Positions 6,918 to 15,941 of a stretch of DNA of 21,134 nt are shown here, in pieces. Location of the stretch: NCBI GenBank assembly GCA_028278125.1, contig JANQEY010000010.1, positions 1 through 21,134 of the forward strand, written 5' to 3'. Source of the DNA: a bacterium. GTDB lineage: Bacteria; Electryoneota; Electryoneia; Electryoneales; Electryoneaceae. The notes beneath the pieces were generated by a model. It saw nothing but the letters and a program-made list of their open reading frames with translations, was not told where the DNA came from and did no database searches. Position 1 is the first letter of the stretch. Each line of letters starts with the position of its first letter. The position numbers and the translations under genes were made by a program.

Positions 6918-8171
6918 ATGGACAAACTGGTTATCGAGGGAGGCGTTCCCCTGCAGGGTGAAGTGGCAATAGCAGGTGCTAAAAACGCCACACTTCCTCT
7001 AATGGCAGCCGCAATACTGGCGCCTGGCGAAACACGGATTCACAATGCCCCGGATCTTGTAGATATTAATACGATGGGCAGGGTTATCGAGCGGGTTGGG
7101 GCGAGTGTTGAACGTGATAAAGACACCCTGACAATCAACGCAACAAATCTCACGAGTGTTGAAGCACCCTATGAGCTGGTAAAAACAATGCGTGCTTCAG
7201 TTTATATGCTTGGTGCATTGCTTGGACGTGAGGGTAAGGCGAAAGTGAGTCTTCCGGGTGGATGCGCCTGGGGCCCTCGACCTGTAGATATTCATATCAA
7301 AGGTATCGAAGCGTTGGGCGCAAAAGTCGAGCTTGACAAAGGCTACATTATTGCAAATGCTGACAACTTGAAGGGAACAAACTTTGTCCTCGATTTTCCC
7401 TCGGTTGGTGCAACGGTAAACATCCTCCTCGCAGCTGTTCGGGCAGAAGGAGAAACCATCCTTGATAACGTAGCACGTGAACCTGAGATCACCAACCTTG
7501 TCCGGATGTTGAACCGGATGGGCGCCCGGATCGAAGGTGAAAAAACATCCACGCTAAAGATCGCAGGGGTAAATCAACTTAGTCCCATTGAATTTTCAGT
7601 GATACCGGACAGGATTGAAGCTGGTACCTATCTAGCCGCCGCAGGATTAACAGCTGGTGACGTACTCCTTAAAGGAGCTGAACCCGAACACCTGACAATG
7701 GTGCTCGCCAAAGCAGCCGAAACAGGAATCAAAGTTACTGTTACAACTGAAGGTATCCATGTAGTTTCTGACGGTAATCTTCGTCCAATCGATATTGAAA
7801 CAGCGGTATATCCCGGGTTTGCTACAGATATGCAGGCACAGTGGATCGCATTGATGACCGGTGCACAGGGTGTAAGCCTGGTAACAGATACAATCTATAC
7901 AGACCGTTTTACCCATGTCCCAGAGCTGGTAAGGCTGGGAGCGAGAATTTCCATGAAGGATAATGTCGCTCGGATTCATGGACCATGTAATTTAGCCGGC
8001 GCGCAAGTGATGTCCACAGACCTCCGTGCGTCAGCCTGCCTGGTTATCGCAGCCCTTGCAGCCAGTGGAAGAACCGACATCAGCCGTATCTATCACCTGG
8101 ACAGGGGATATGAAAAATTTGAAGAGAAATTCGCTGCACTGGGCGCAAAGATCAAACGGGAACAGGAATAA
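6918..8171 (+). CDS. murA: UDP-N-acetylglucosamine 1-carboxyvinyltransferase MurA
   Basis: MurA transfers enolpyruvate from PEP to UDP-GlcNAc, the first committed step of peptidoglycan synthesis, in the cytosol. The protein is full length at 417 residues. Key residues are present: K22 in AGAKNA, the catalytic cysteine C116 in LPGGCAWGPRPVD, D304 in ATDMQAQ (general base) and R396 in HLDRGYEK. Because the reactive cysteine is kept, fosfomycin sensitivity is expected at the target level (inference from the family). The loop next to it reads AWGP where E. coli has TIGA. A GAGG ribosome site lies 11 nt before the ATG. The gene follows recN by 30 bp and precedes a secreted phosphoesterase gene by 57 bp. 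Confidence 0.96.
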   Translation: MDKLVIEGGVPLQGEVAIAGAKNATLPLMAAAILAPGETRIHNAPDLVDINTMGRVIERVGASVERDKDTLTINATNLTSVEAPYELVKTMRASVYMLGALLGREGKAKVSLPGGCAWGPRPVDIHIKGIEALGAKVELDKGYIIANADNLKGTNFVLDFPSVGATVNILLAAVRAEGETILDNVAREPEITNLVRMLNRMGARIEGEKTSTLKIAGVNQLSPIEFSVIPDRIEAGTYLAAAGLTAGDVLLKGAEPEHLTMVLAKAAETGIKVTVTTEGIHVVSDGNLRPIDIETAVYPGFATDMQAQWIALMTGAQGVSLVTDTIYTDRFTHVPELVRLGARISMKDNVARIHGPCNLAGAQVMSTDLRASACLVIAALAASGRTDISRIYHLDRGYEKFEEKFAALGAKIKREQE

Positions 8172-8228
8172 CATAATTCTAATAGATAAAAATCATTTCA
8201 ATTCAGAATAATCACAAACAAAGGTTCA

Positions 8229-9152
8229 ATGATGATTCGTGACCGTGTTCTTATATTAGTCCTGGCAGTTCTTTTAGTATCACTATTTTCACCTCTAGTC
8301 TCGAACGTTTCTGCTGAAGATCAGGGCGAAGAATTCTCTTTTATCGTCACTGCCGATATGCGTGAATACACCACGGGAAAGTACCAGAACTCCAATTATT
8401 TCCAGGGAACCTGCGAAGCGATAATGAAAGTTGGAAGAGGGGCTTTTATGATAAGTCCCGGTGACATCGATCCCCCGGAAGATGTTTACCAGATAATTCA
8501 GAATGTACTGGGAGAGGATTATACCTGGTATCCGGCGGTTGGCAACCATGAAGCTGAAACACCTTCGGACATGGAATGGCTGCGTTCGTTCCTGGGTAAA
8601 GGTGTTCCAAACCAGGTTCGGAGTGGTCCCATCAATTGCGAAGAGACAATGTATTCCTTCGATTATGGTAATACTCATTTTGTTGTTCTCAATGTTTATT
8701 ACGCTGGTTTTTCTGACTCGGAAACAGATGGAAATATTTCACCCGAAATATACCGATGGCTTGAAAAGGATCTTAAAGAGAATAAAAAACCGAACATATT
8801 TGTTTTTGGACATGAACCAATAGTGTCGATTCCCGATGCCGATTCCGGCAGGATTAGACATGTTGGGGATAATCTTGATGCCCATCCCGAGTTCAGCTTC
8901 AAATTCCAGGAGCTGCTGATAAAACATAATGTGATGGCTTATTTCTGTGGGCATACACATAATTTTTCTTATTCCCAGATTAACGGGCTCTGGCAGATAG
9001 ATGCCGGTCATTGCCGTGGCATTGGAGACGATGGTGCTCCAAGCACGTTCCTGAAATTTTATGTTAATGGCTCAAAAGTCCGGTTTGAAGCATACCGGAC
9101 TGATAAAGATGATCCAACCTATTCGTTAAAACACTCAGTTACTATCCAGTAG
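8229..9152 (+). CDS. Secreted calcineurin-like metallophosphoesterase
   Basis: Residues 1-29 form a Sec signal peptide (MMIRDR, hydrophobic VLILVLAVLLVSLF, likely cleavage after SNVSA). The rest is a calcineurin-type phosphoesterase domain with motifs in order: D43-M-R in VTADMRE, GD at 78-79 in SPGDIDPP, GNHE at 105-108, GHE at 194-196 and GHTH at 241-244. The first motif is normally D-x-H; here the histidine is arginine (R45), so one ligand of the first metal site is changed while the others are kept. The segment YSFDYGNTHFVVLN (142-155) matches purple-acid-phosphatase-like enzymes. The protein likely acts in the periplasm or outside the cell on a phosphoester; the substrate is unknown. AAAGG lies 4-5 nt before the ATG. 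It may be the last gene of a recN-murA transcript. Confidence 0.88.
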   Translation: MMIRDRVLILVLAVLLVSLFSPLVSNVSAEDQGEEFSFIVTADMREYTTGKYQNSNYFQGTCEAIMKVGRGAFMISPGDIDPPEDVYQIIQNVLGEDYTWYPAVGNHEAETPSDMEWLRSFLGKGVPNQVRSGPINCEETMYSFDYGNTHFVVLNVYYAGFSDSETDGNISPEIYRWLEKDLKENKKPNIFVFGHEPIVSIPDADSGRIRHVGDNLDAHPEFSFKFQELLIKHNVMAYFCGHTHNFSYSQINGLWQIDAGHCRGIGDDGAPSTFLKFYVNGSKVRFEAYRTDKDDPTYSLKHSVTIQ

Positions 9153-9476
9153 TTTAATTGCGGGGTTGAATCAGATAAATTCATCTGTCATCCAGGAGTC
9201 TGGAATAGTCTCTCAATTAAAGCCCAGGCTCCTTCATCTTATCTCGATTTTTACCAGCCGATCCATTATATTGCGATACCCACTAAGAAAACACTGAGCG
9301 ACACCTATGTTTATAATATACAACACTTAAATATATATAGTATCTTCTTGTTCAGGGGGAGTTTTCTGTCATATACTGAAGTTATTGTTTTTCTGTTTTA
9401 ACTGTTTATTCACACTGGAATTATCCAGTCAGATTTTGACACCGTTTTATTTTATATCCTCTGTATTGGATTTCTC
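9153..9476. other. 324-bp intergenic region before dnaE
   Basis: The stretch holds only a weak 5-bp hairpin, CAGAT (9172-9176) with ATCTG (9183-9187), which is a poor terminator candidate for the phosphoesterase gene. TTGACA at 9436-9441 could be a -35 element for dnaE, but no good -10 box stands at the right distance. The dnaE start has only a weak ribosome site. No small gene or RNA was seen. Confidence 0.4.
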
Positions 9477-12400
9477 ATGAGTTTTGTCCATCTGCACAAC
9501 CATACCGATCATTCTTTTCTCGATGGTGCGACAAAAGTAACTCAACTCGCAGAAACAGCTTTAGAGATGGAAATGCCGGCTGTAGCAATTACAGACCACG
9601 GTAACCTCTGTGGTGCGATCGAGTTCTACCGGAGAGCGAAAAAGGTTGGAATTAAACCGATAATAGGCGCAGAATTATATATCACCGACGGCTCCCGTCT
9701 GGAAAAGGGCAAAGATTTATATGGTCATTCACGTGCCAGGTATCACCTGCTGCTTCTCGCAAAAAATGAAAGAGGTTATAAAAACCTGATGAAGCTTAGT
9801 TCAGCGGGATACCTGGAGGGTTTTTACCACAAACCAAGAATAGACTACGAACTCCTGCAGAAGCATTCCGAAGGTTTGATTTGTCTCAGTGGGTGTATCC
9901 AGGGACATATAAACCAGTCATACCTGATAAACGGGGAAGAAAAAGCGCGTGAACTGATTGAGCGTTACCAAACTATGTTTGGTGAAGATTTTTATTTTGA
10001 GGTGCAGAATCACGGGATCGAGGATGAAACCCAGATAACGTCGTTTTTGTCTCAGATGTCCCGTGAATACAACATAAAACTTGTCGCAACGAATGACACT
10101 CATTACCTGAAAAAAGAACATTCAATTCCTCATGACATTTTACTGTGTATCCAGACCGCCAGCGATCTGCATGAACCCAACAGGTTAAAATTTGACGGCA
10201 ACCATTATTATCTTAAATCCCGTGAGGAGATGGCACAGCTTTTTCCTGATCATCCGGACGCATTGGATAACACGCTGGAAATCGCTGAAAAAGTAAATCT
10301 CGATTTTGATTTTACCCAGAAACATTTCCCGTTCTTCCCCCTGCCCTCTGAAGTAGGTTCTATATCTCATGATGAGTACCTGAGACAATTATGCGAGGAG
10401 GGTTTACCTCAACGATACAGTGAAATTACCGATGAAATCCGGGAACGTCTCGATACTGAGATGGAGATTATAACAAAGAAAAACCTTGCAGATTATTTCC
10501 TCATTGTCCGTGACTTTATTGCTCACGCCAAGTCAAAAAATATCCCGGTTGGGCCGGGCCGTGGCAGTGCTGCAGGTTCCCTGGTCAGTTATTTGATTGG
10601 GATTACGAATATAGATCCAATAAAGTACGGTCTCCTGTTTGAGCGTTTTATTAATCCCGAACGTGAGAGTTACCCGGATATCGACGTTGATTTTTCCGAC
10701 ATGCGAAGAGGTGAAGTAATTGAATACGTCAGGAAAAAATATGGTAACGATAATGTCTGCCAGATAATTACATACGGTCGGATGCTCAGCAAGGGGGTAA
10801 TACGTGACGTCGGCAGGGTAATGCAGATACCGTTGCCGGAAGTGAACGCGATTACCAAGCTGATCCCCGATGGCCCGAGAGTCACCCTCAACAGTGCCTT
10901 ATCGGATTCTGAGGAACTGAATAACCTTCTGAACAGTCGAGGTGAATACCAGGAGCTCCTTGAAAAATCACTGGTACTTGAAGGAACCATCCGTAATGCC
11001 GGTGTCCATGCCTGTGGTGTCCTGATAACGCCGGACGCTCTTACGGAGCATGTACCCCTCTACAAAGCCCCAGACGGTGAAGTAACAACACAGTTCGACA
11101 TGAATAACGTCGAACAAATCGGTTTATTGAAGGTAGACTTCCTAGGATTAAAAACCCTCACCATTATTGAACGAACCCTTGAACTTCTTCACCGTGATGG
11201 TATAGAACTCACCCTGGATGAAATTCCCGTTGATGATGCTGCCACCTATGAACTGTTCAGTCGTGGAGATACAATCGGAATATTCCAGTTTGAATCGGGA
11301 GGAATGCGAGACAGCATTCGCAAATTAAAACCGGAGCGCCTTGAAGATTTAACAGCCATGAACGCGCTTTATCGCCCCGGTCCGATGGAGAATATTGGAG
11401 AGTTTGTCGCTCGAAAACATGGCAAGCAGAAGATAAAATACCTTCATCCCAAGCTTGCGGAAATCCTGGACGAGACATACGGAATTATCGTCTACCAGGA
11501 GCAGGTGATGAAGATTGCCAATATCCTTTCGGGAATGAGCCTGGGACGTGCGGATGTTCTGCGCAGGGCGATGGGAAAGAAAAAGCAGCAACTGATGGAT
11601 GAACTGCAGCCGGAATTCATTGGCGGTTGCGAAAAGAACGGGATAAAGAAAAAGATTGCCCAGGATATCTGGGACTTGATCAACAAGTTTGCCAAGTATG
11701 GTTTTAATAAGTCCCACGCAGCGGGATATGCCCTGATTGCCTATCAGACAGGATATTTAAAGACACACTATCCTGCCCAGTTTATGGCCGCGAGTATGAC
11801 CACCCGTCATGACAACACAGACGAACTGGTACTCTACCTGGAAGAGTGCAGGAAGATGGGACTGGAGGTACTTCCACCCGATGTAAACCAGTCTGAAGAG
11901 GATTTTACCGTTACCGAAGACGGCAAAGTTCTGTTCGGATTGGGTGCCATTAAAAATGTAGGTGGGGCTGCAATCCAGGCGATCCTTGGACAACGTATCG
12001 CCCAGGGAAAATTTAGTGACCTGTTCGACCTTGCACGCACGGTTGTTGAAACCCCACTTGTTAACAGGAAGGTGCTGGAAAGTCTGATCCATGCAGGTGC
12101 AACTGAGAGCCTGGAAGGTCACCGTGCGCAACAACTGGCTGTACTCGACCAGTCCTTAACATACGCTCAACAAATCAAGCAGGAACGGGCATGCGGACAG
12201 GTAAATATATTCGGGGAAGCTGATGGAACAAATTCTCTTCCGCGTCCTGAGCTGCCGGATATTCCCAAGATGCCTTCGAGACAGCGATTAGCCGCAGAGA
12301 AACAATTGCTTGGATTGTATTTCTCTGGGCATCCTCTGTTGCAATACAAACGTGAAGTGGAGTTTTTATCAAGCGCCTCAATCAATGATATCGAAACTGA

Positions 12401-12914
12401 CAGTTACCAGAAACAGTCAGTCCGTATAGCGGGAATTTTAAATACTGTTTCTGCCAGGAAAACCCGCCGAGGACAGATGATGGCCAGGGGAAAACTCGAG
12501 GACCTGACCGGGATGATCCCGATTATAATCTTCCCGAACGATTACAGTAACCTGCAGAACAGGATAGTTGAAGATAAGCCTGTTCTTGTTACCGGTGAAG
12601 TTCAGCAGGATGGAGATAATTCGGAACTGTTTGTCCAGGATATCCAGCCTTTAAAAGAAGCTGCCATCAGGATGATCAAGGGAATTGAAGTACATGTTAA
12701 GGAAACAGTTGCCGGGAAAGCACTGCTTGACCTGGAACAACTGGTACGAAATAACACAGGTCAATCATTGGTCCAGATTGTATTTGAATCTGAGGAGGGA
12801 GACCACTACGTCACCACTTCAGACAGATACAAAATATCTCCGGAGCGTGAAGTATTGAATGATATTGAAAAAGTTACCGGGGAAGACACCATTCGTTTAA
12901 TCCCGATCGGGTAG
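9477..12914 (+). CDS. dnaE: DNA polymerase III alpha subunit DnaE
   Basis: This is the replicative C-family DNA polymerase, 1145 residues (E. coli 1160). It starts with a PHP domain (about 3-270) whose metal residues look complete: H7 and H9 in VHLHNHTDHS, D40-H41 in ITDHGN, E66, H90, C140 in LSGC, and D207/H209 in NDTHYL. The polymerase core has GPGRGSAAGS near 359. The catalytic aspartates are D401 and D403 in PDIDVDF and D554 in LLKVDFLGLKTL, matching E. coli D401, D403 and D555. FNKSHAAGYALIAYQTGYLK closes the fingers. The C-terminal third has an OB fold (VRIAGILNTVSARKTRRG to LFVQDIQPL), so this is DnaE, not PolC. The ATG at 9477 begins the conserved SFVHLHNH segment. It stands apart from its neighbours. 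Confidence 0.97.
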   Translation: MSFVHLHNHTDHSFLDGATKVTQLAETALEMEMPAVAITDHGNLCGAIEFYRRAKKVGIKPIIGAELYITDGSRLEKGKDLYGHSRARYHLLLLAKNERGYKNLMKLSSAGYLEGFYHKPRIDYELLQKHSEGLICLSGCIQGHINQSYLINGEEKARELIERYQTMFGEDFYFEVQNHGIEDETQITSFLSQMSREYNIKLVATNDTHYLKKEHSIPHDILLCIQTASDLHEPNRLKFDGNHYYLKSREEMAQLFPDHPDALDNTLEIAEKVNLDFDFTQKHFPFFPLPSEVGSISHDEYLRQLCEEGLPQRYSEITDEIRERLDTEMEIITKKNLADYFLIVRDFIAHAKSKNIPVGPGRGSAAGSLVSYLIGITNIDPIKYGLLFERFINPERESYPDIDVDFSDMRRGEVIEYVRKKYGNDNVCQIITYGRMLSKGVIRDVGRVMQIPLPEVNAITKLIPDGPRVTLNSALSDSEELNNLLNSRGEYQELLEKSLVLEGTIRNAGVHACGVLITPDALTEHVPLYKAPDGEVTTQFDMNNVEQIGLLKVDFLGLKTLTIIERTLELLHRDGIELTLDEIPVDDAATYELFSRGDTIGIFQFESGGMRDSIRKLKPERLEDLTAMNALYRPGPMENIGEFVARKHGKQKIKYLHPKLAEILDETYGIIVYQEQVMKIANILSGMSLGRADVLRRAMGKKKQQLMDELQPEFIGGCEKNGIKKKIAQDIWDLINKFAKYGFNKSHAAGYALIAYQTGYLKTHYPAQFMAASMTTRHDNTDELVLYLEECRKMGLEVLPPDVNQSEEDFTVTEDGKVLFGLGAIKNVGGAAIQAILGQRIAQGKFSDLFDLARTVVETPLVNRKVLESLIHAGATESLEGHRAQQLAVLDQSLTYAQQIKQERACGQVNIFGEADGTNSLPRPELPDIPKMPSRQRLAAEKQLLGLYFSGHPLLQYKREVEFLSSASINDIETDSYQKQSVRIAGILNTVSARKTRRGQMMARGKLEDLTGMIPIIIFPNDYSNLQNRIVEDKPVLVTGEVQQDGDNSELFVQDIQPLKEAAIRMIKGIEVHVKETVAGKALLDLEQLVRNNTGQSLVQIVFESEEGDHYVTTSDRYKISPEREVLNDIEKVTGEDTIRLIPIG

Positions 12915-12935
12915 TTTATATTACGTGATGTTGAA

Positions 12936-12957
12936 GGAGCCCGATTTGAGGAGCCCG
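12936..12957. repeat. Short direct repeat GGAGCCCG x2
   Basis: GGAGCCCG occurs at 12936-12943 and 12950-12957, a 14-bp period, in the 92-bp spacer between dnaE and the deaminase gene. It is followed by an AT-rich run. It could be a regulator-binding tandem site or chance. Confidence 0.3.
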
Positions 12958-13006
12958 TTAATTTTTTATACAAGAATCTAAATTTATTCTCGTAGACGGA
13001 AACGCA

Positions 13007-14596
13007 ATGAATCCCAAGAAAAATAAAACCACCTGTTATTTACTGATAATATTCTTGCTTGTATGTTTTCTCAACTATCCCGGATATGGAAATCAAACAC
13101 CCGTTTCACCGATAGATACCCTGGAATACCTCGAGACTCGTGAAAAGTTGATTAACCTGGATAAAAGTTATCGATTATCATCCAATTTGTCTTTATCCCC
13201 CGAGGAAATCTCAGCTGATTCAATATTATCAGTACTAAAGAATCCTTATTTAAATCTACCAACATGGCAATTCCCACCGGCGAATCTATTTCACCTGGTA
13301 AAAGCAGAATATGACACTTCCCTGTTATTAAACTTCGTAAAAAGGCTGCCCAAGGGTGGGATACTGCATCTGCATCCCTCTGCCACAGGTCCAATTGATC
13401 TAATTATTGAGGCGACCTATGATTCAGGCGCCTATCTGTACACCGGCCCCGATGCCAGGAGACTGCCAAACTGGTCCCTTGCCCATGGAAGCCTCAAGCC
13501 TGATGGGGATACCTGGATTAAAGTCAATGACTTGAGAGCGAAATCCAGCTCGCCCGTTGAATTTGACAGGGAATTAAAAGAGAAAATTACTATTGGCGCG
13601 GAAGATTACGGTCGTGGTGATATCTGGGACGAATTCGAAAAGAATTTCTCACGAAAATGGAGACTCCAGGCATACTGGCCAACCTACTGGAACTTCATGG
13701 AGCAGACATGTTTCACTTTAGCAAAGGAAGGTTATCAATACGCTGAGTTCAGGACATTTGTTGGTGAACGGCCTTACACAGATGGAACTAAAAAATCGCC
13801 CGAACAGGTAGTTGAACGCTGGATTGAACTACGTAACAAAATAAAAGAATCATATCCACATTTCGATTTTAAACTGATAGTCGCCGCCAGCCGTTGGTCA
13901 TCACCGGAACAGGTGCTTCCTTATGTCTTGAAGGTTGTGGAATTACGTGAAAAATACCCGTCGATGATAGTTGGATTTGACCTTGTCAGTGAAGAAGATA
14001 AAGCGCGAACCAACCTGGATTTTCTCGAACTTCACAAAGAGATAGTGTCAGCCTGTAATGAAAAGAATATAAAACTGCCATTAATCCTTCATGCCGGTGA
14101 ATCCAACAGGCTGAACAATGAAAATTTATATGATGCTGTCCTGTTAGGTTCTAAAAGAATCGGTCACGGATACGCCCTGGTCAGGCATCCTGAATTGATG
14201 GATATGGTTATCAAAAACGATGTCTGCATCGAGGTTTGCCCGATTTCTAACCAGGTGCTGGGATATATTAATGATCTTAGAAATCATCCGGCAGTTCAAT
14301 TCCTCGCCAGGGGAGTTCCTTTTGTGATAAGTTCCGATGATCCCGGTTTAATGAGGTATACCAGTACTTATGACTGGCTTGTAGCACTATTGGCCTGGGA
14401 TTTATCGCTTGCAGACATTAAACAACTGGTTCTAAACTCATTCAATTACAGCATGATGAGTACTGAAGAGAGAAAAGAAGCACTGGAAGTTTGGAACAAA
14501 GACTGGCAGGTTTTTGTTGACTGGATAAATACTACCTATGTAGATGTAAAGATTGAAGATTCAATTCAAGAATCTACCGGGGGAGATTACAAATAA
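13007..14596 (+). CDS. Secreted ADA2/ADGF-type adenosine deaminase
   Basis: Residues 1-28 form a Sec signal peptide (MNPKKNK, hydrophobic YLLIIFLLVCFL, likely cleavage near GYG). The mature enzyme has the zinc-dependent adenosine deaminase motifs: H121-x-H123 in GGILHLHPSA, H362 and E365 in LHAGES, H387 in RIGHGYAL, CPISNQVLGYI at 411-421, and D444-D445 in SSDDPGLM. The segment GFDLVSEED at 323-331 and the total length (529) match the eukaryotic secreted ADGF/ADA2 branch (hallmark GFDLVGxED) better than the roughly 340-residue cytosolic Add. By family it hydrolyses adenosine or deoxyadenosine to inosine and ammonia; here it would act outside the cytoplasm, perhaps in nucleoside salvage. Its stop lies 3 bp from the stop of the convergent reductase gene, leaving no room for a terminator. 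Confidence 0.88.
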   Translation: MNPKKNKTTCYLLIIFLLVCFLNYPGYGNQTPVSPIDTLEYLETREKLINLDKSYRLSSNLSLSPEEISADSILSVLKNPYLNLPTWQFPPANLFHLVKAEYDTSLLLNFVKRLPKGGILHLHPSATGPIDLIIEATYDSGAYLYTGPDARRLPNWSLAHGSLKPDGDTWIKVNDLRAKSSSPVEFDRELKEKITIGAEDYGRGDIWDEFEKNFSRKWRLQAYWPTYWNFMEQTCFTLAKEGYQYAEFRTFVGERPYTDGTKKSPEQVVERWIELRNKIKESYPHFDFKLIVAASRWSSPEQVLPYVLKVVELREKYPSMIVGFDLVSEEDKARTNLDFLELHKEIVSACNEKNIKLPLILHAGESNRLNNENLYDAVLLGSKRIGHGYALVRHPELMDMVIKNDVCIEVCPISNQVLGYINDLRNHPAVQFLARGVPFVISSDDPGLMRYTSTYDWLVALLAWDLSLADIKQLVLNSFNYSMMSTEERKEALEVWNKDWQVFVDWINTTYVDVKIEDSIQESTGGDYK

Positions 14597-14599
14597 TAA

Positions 14600-15799
14600 T
14601 TAATTCTTCTGGCTTTCCCTGAACGACTTCCACAATTCTATAAAAGCAAACGGTTGAGTTATAAACGTCCTGAGTACTATTTTTTTCAGTGACCGATTTT
14701 CGACCGGGATTTTTTCAAAGAGTTTTGCCAGATTGTTCAGCTTTTCATCACTCTGATTAAATACCATATCCCGGTATTTATATAATCTCCGGTGCAGATT
14801 TCCGAATTCTTTGTTAACCTGTATTGAATATCTTTCCAGTTCCTTCTTTGATACATCGTTTTTCAGAACAGCTTCCGCGGCAATTTGCCCTGCCTGTTGT
14901 CCAGCATAGAGGGCAGTATGTATACCTGCACCATTTATCGGGTTGCAATGTAAAGCAGCATCACCCGCGATTATTATCCCGTTTCCAACTGGTGAAGGAA
15001 TTGGTGCTGCCATGGGAATCCCGCCACTGGTAATTTCTTTTATTTTGCTGTTGGGAAATCGCGATTGGACAAACTCTTTCAACAGGTTTGATGATGTACC
15101 CTGTTTGTTATTAGACACCGGAACTCCAATACCGACATTTGCCTTCCCATTACCATGAGGAACCACCCAGGCATATCCAAACGGTGCTATGTTTTTTCCC
15201 CAGTAGAAATGACCAGCGCCTTCATCAATGTTAATGTCTTCAACTATTGCTCGGGCCGCGGACCACGTATCGTTACGCGTGACTCTTTGATGGATTCCCG
15301 CCCAGGTTGAAATTGACGATCCGAATCCGTTTGCGCCAATTACTACTTGAGATTTGTAATATTGTTCTTTGCCATTTCTCTGGCATTTTAAGCCTGTTAC
15401 CCTATTTCCTTCCGTAAGCAAACCGGTTGCTTTTGTGCTTGTTAGTAACTCAGCTCCGGACATTTCAGCATCTTTAGCCAGTTGACGATCAAATAGTTTT
15501 CGATCTATAAAAAGTCCATGGTCCCTGTCGGATCGAATTTCGATAGGTGTCCCGTCAGGAGCGTACAAAACCGCCCGGCTGACCCTGTTTTTAATCCAGT
15601 CACTTGATAGATCTACATAAGGTTCCAGCAATAACTCAGTAGATATACCACCACATCTTTCAGCCAATCCGGGGGATTTCTGTTTTTCTAGTAGTAGAGT
15701 TTTTGCACCGGCAGAAGCCGCGATTTTAGCGGCCGTACTACCAGCCGGACCTGCGCCAACTACTATTATGTCATATTTCAATTCTTGCATTTTTACCAT
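14600..15799 (-). CDS. Geranylgeranyl reductase family FAD-dependent oxidoreductase
   Basis: The N-terminus carries the FAD Rossmann motif VGAGPAGSTAA (about 14-24). Then follow LAERCGGIS around C49, typical of the reductase family, FGYAWVVPHGNGKANVGIG, and the second FAD motif AGDAALHCNPINGAGIHTA. Members saturate isoprenoid double bonds in chlorophyll tails, archaeal lipids or menaquinones; others in this broad superfamily act differently. In a bacterium without photosynthesis genes nearby, side-chain saturation of menaquinone or another polyprenyl is my best guess. The length (399) is normal. The start is uncertain: neither the ATG at 15799 nor the one at 15790 has a clear ribosome site. 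The gene is not in an operon with its neighbours, and it converges on the deaminase gene. Confidence 0.8.
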   Translation of the reverse strand: MVKMQELKYDIIVVGAGPAGSTAAKIAASAGAKTLLLEKQKSPGLAERCGGISTELLLEPYVDLSSDWIKNRVSRAVLYAPDGTPIEIRSDRDHGLFIDRKLFDRQLAKDAEMSGAELLTSTKATGLLTEGNRVTGLKCQRNGKEQYYKSQVVIGANGFGSSISTWAGIHQRVTRNDTWSAARAIVEDINIDEGAGHFYWGKNIAPFGYAWVVPHGNGKANVGIGVPVSNNKQGTSSNLLKEFVQSRFPNSKIKEITSGGIPMAAPIPSPVGNGIIIAGDAALHCNPINGAGIHTALYAGQQAGQIAAEAVLKNDVSKKELERYSIQVNKEFGNLHRRLYKYRDMVFNQSDEKLNNLAKLFEKIPVENRSLKKIVLRTFITQPFAFIELWKSFRESQKN

Positions 15800-15881
15800 G
15801 AGTTTAATTGGTTCTGAAAAAAGTACTTCTATAATATCACGTTTTACAAATGATTAACCGTTATAGCTCATTTACCATTAA

Positions 15882-15909
15882 GAAACCCGACTTGCGAGTC
15901 AAGTCGGGC
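15882..15909 (-). terminator. Intrinsic terminator of the AHSA1 gene
   Basis: A perfect 9-bp stem pairs CCCGACTTG (15886-15894) with CAAGTCGGG (15900-15908) around a 5-nt loop. On the minus strand it is followed by TTTCTTAAT. It lies 33 nt after the stop of the SRPBCC gene. Confidence 0.85.
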
Positions 15910-15941
15910 CACCCATCAGGTAAATATGCTACTTTATCAAT

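Noticed and set aside
9436..9467. TTGACA as the -35 box of a dnaE promoter
   Set aside because: No acceptable -10 hexamer at 15-19 bp; TATCCT is only 13 bp away.
12902..12911. CCCGATCGGG palindrome at the dnaE stop as a terminator
   Set aside because: It has no loop and no T-run; it is a coding-end coincidence.
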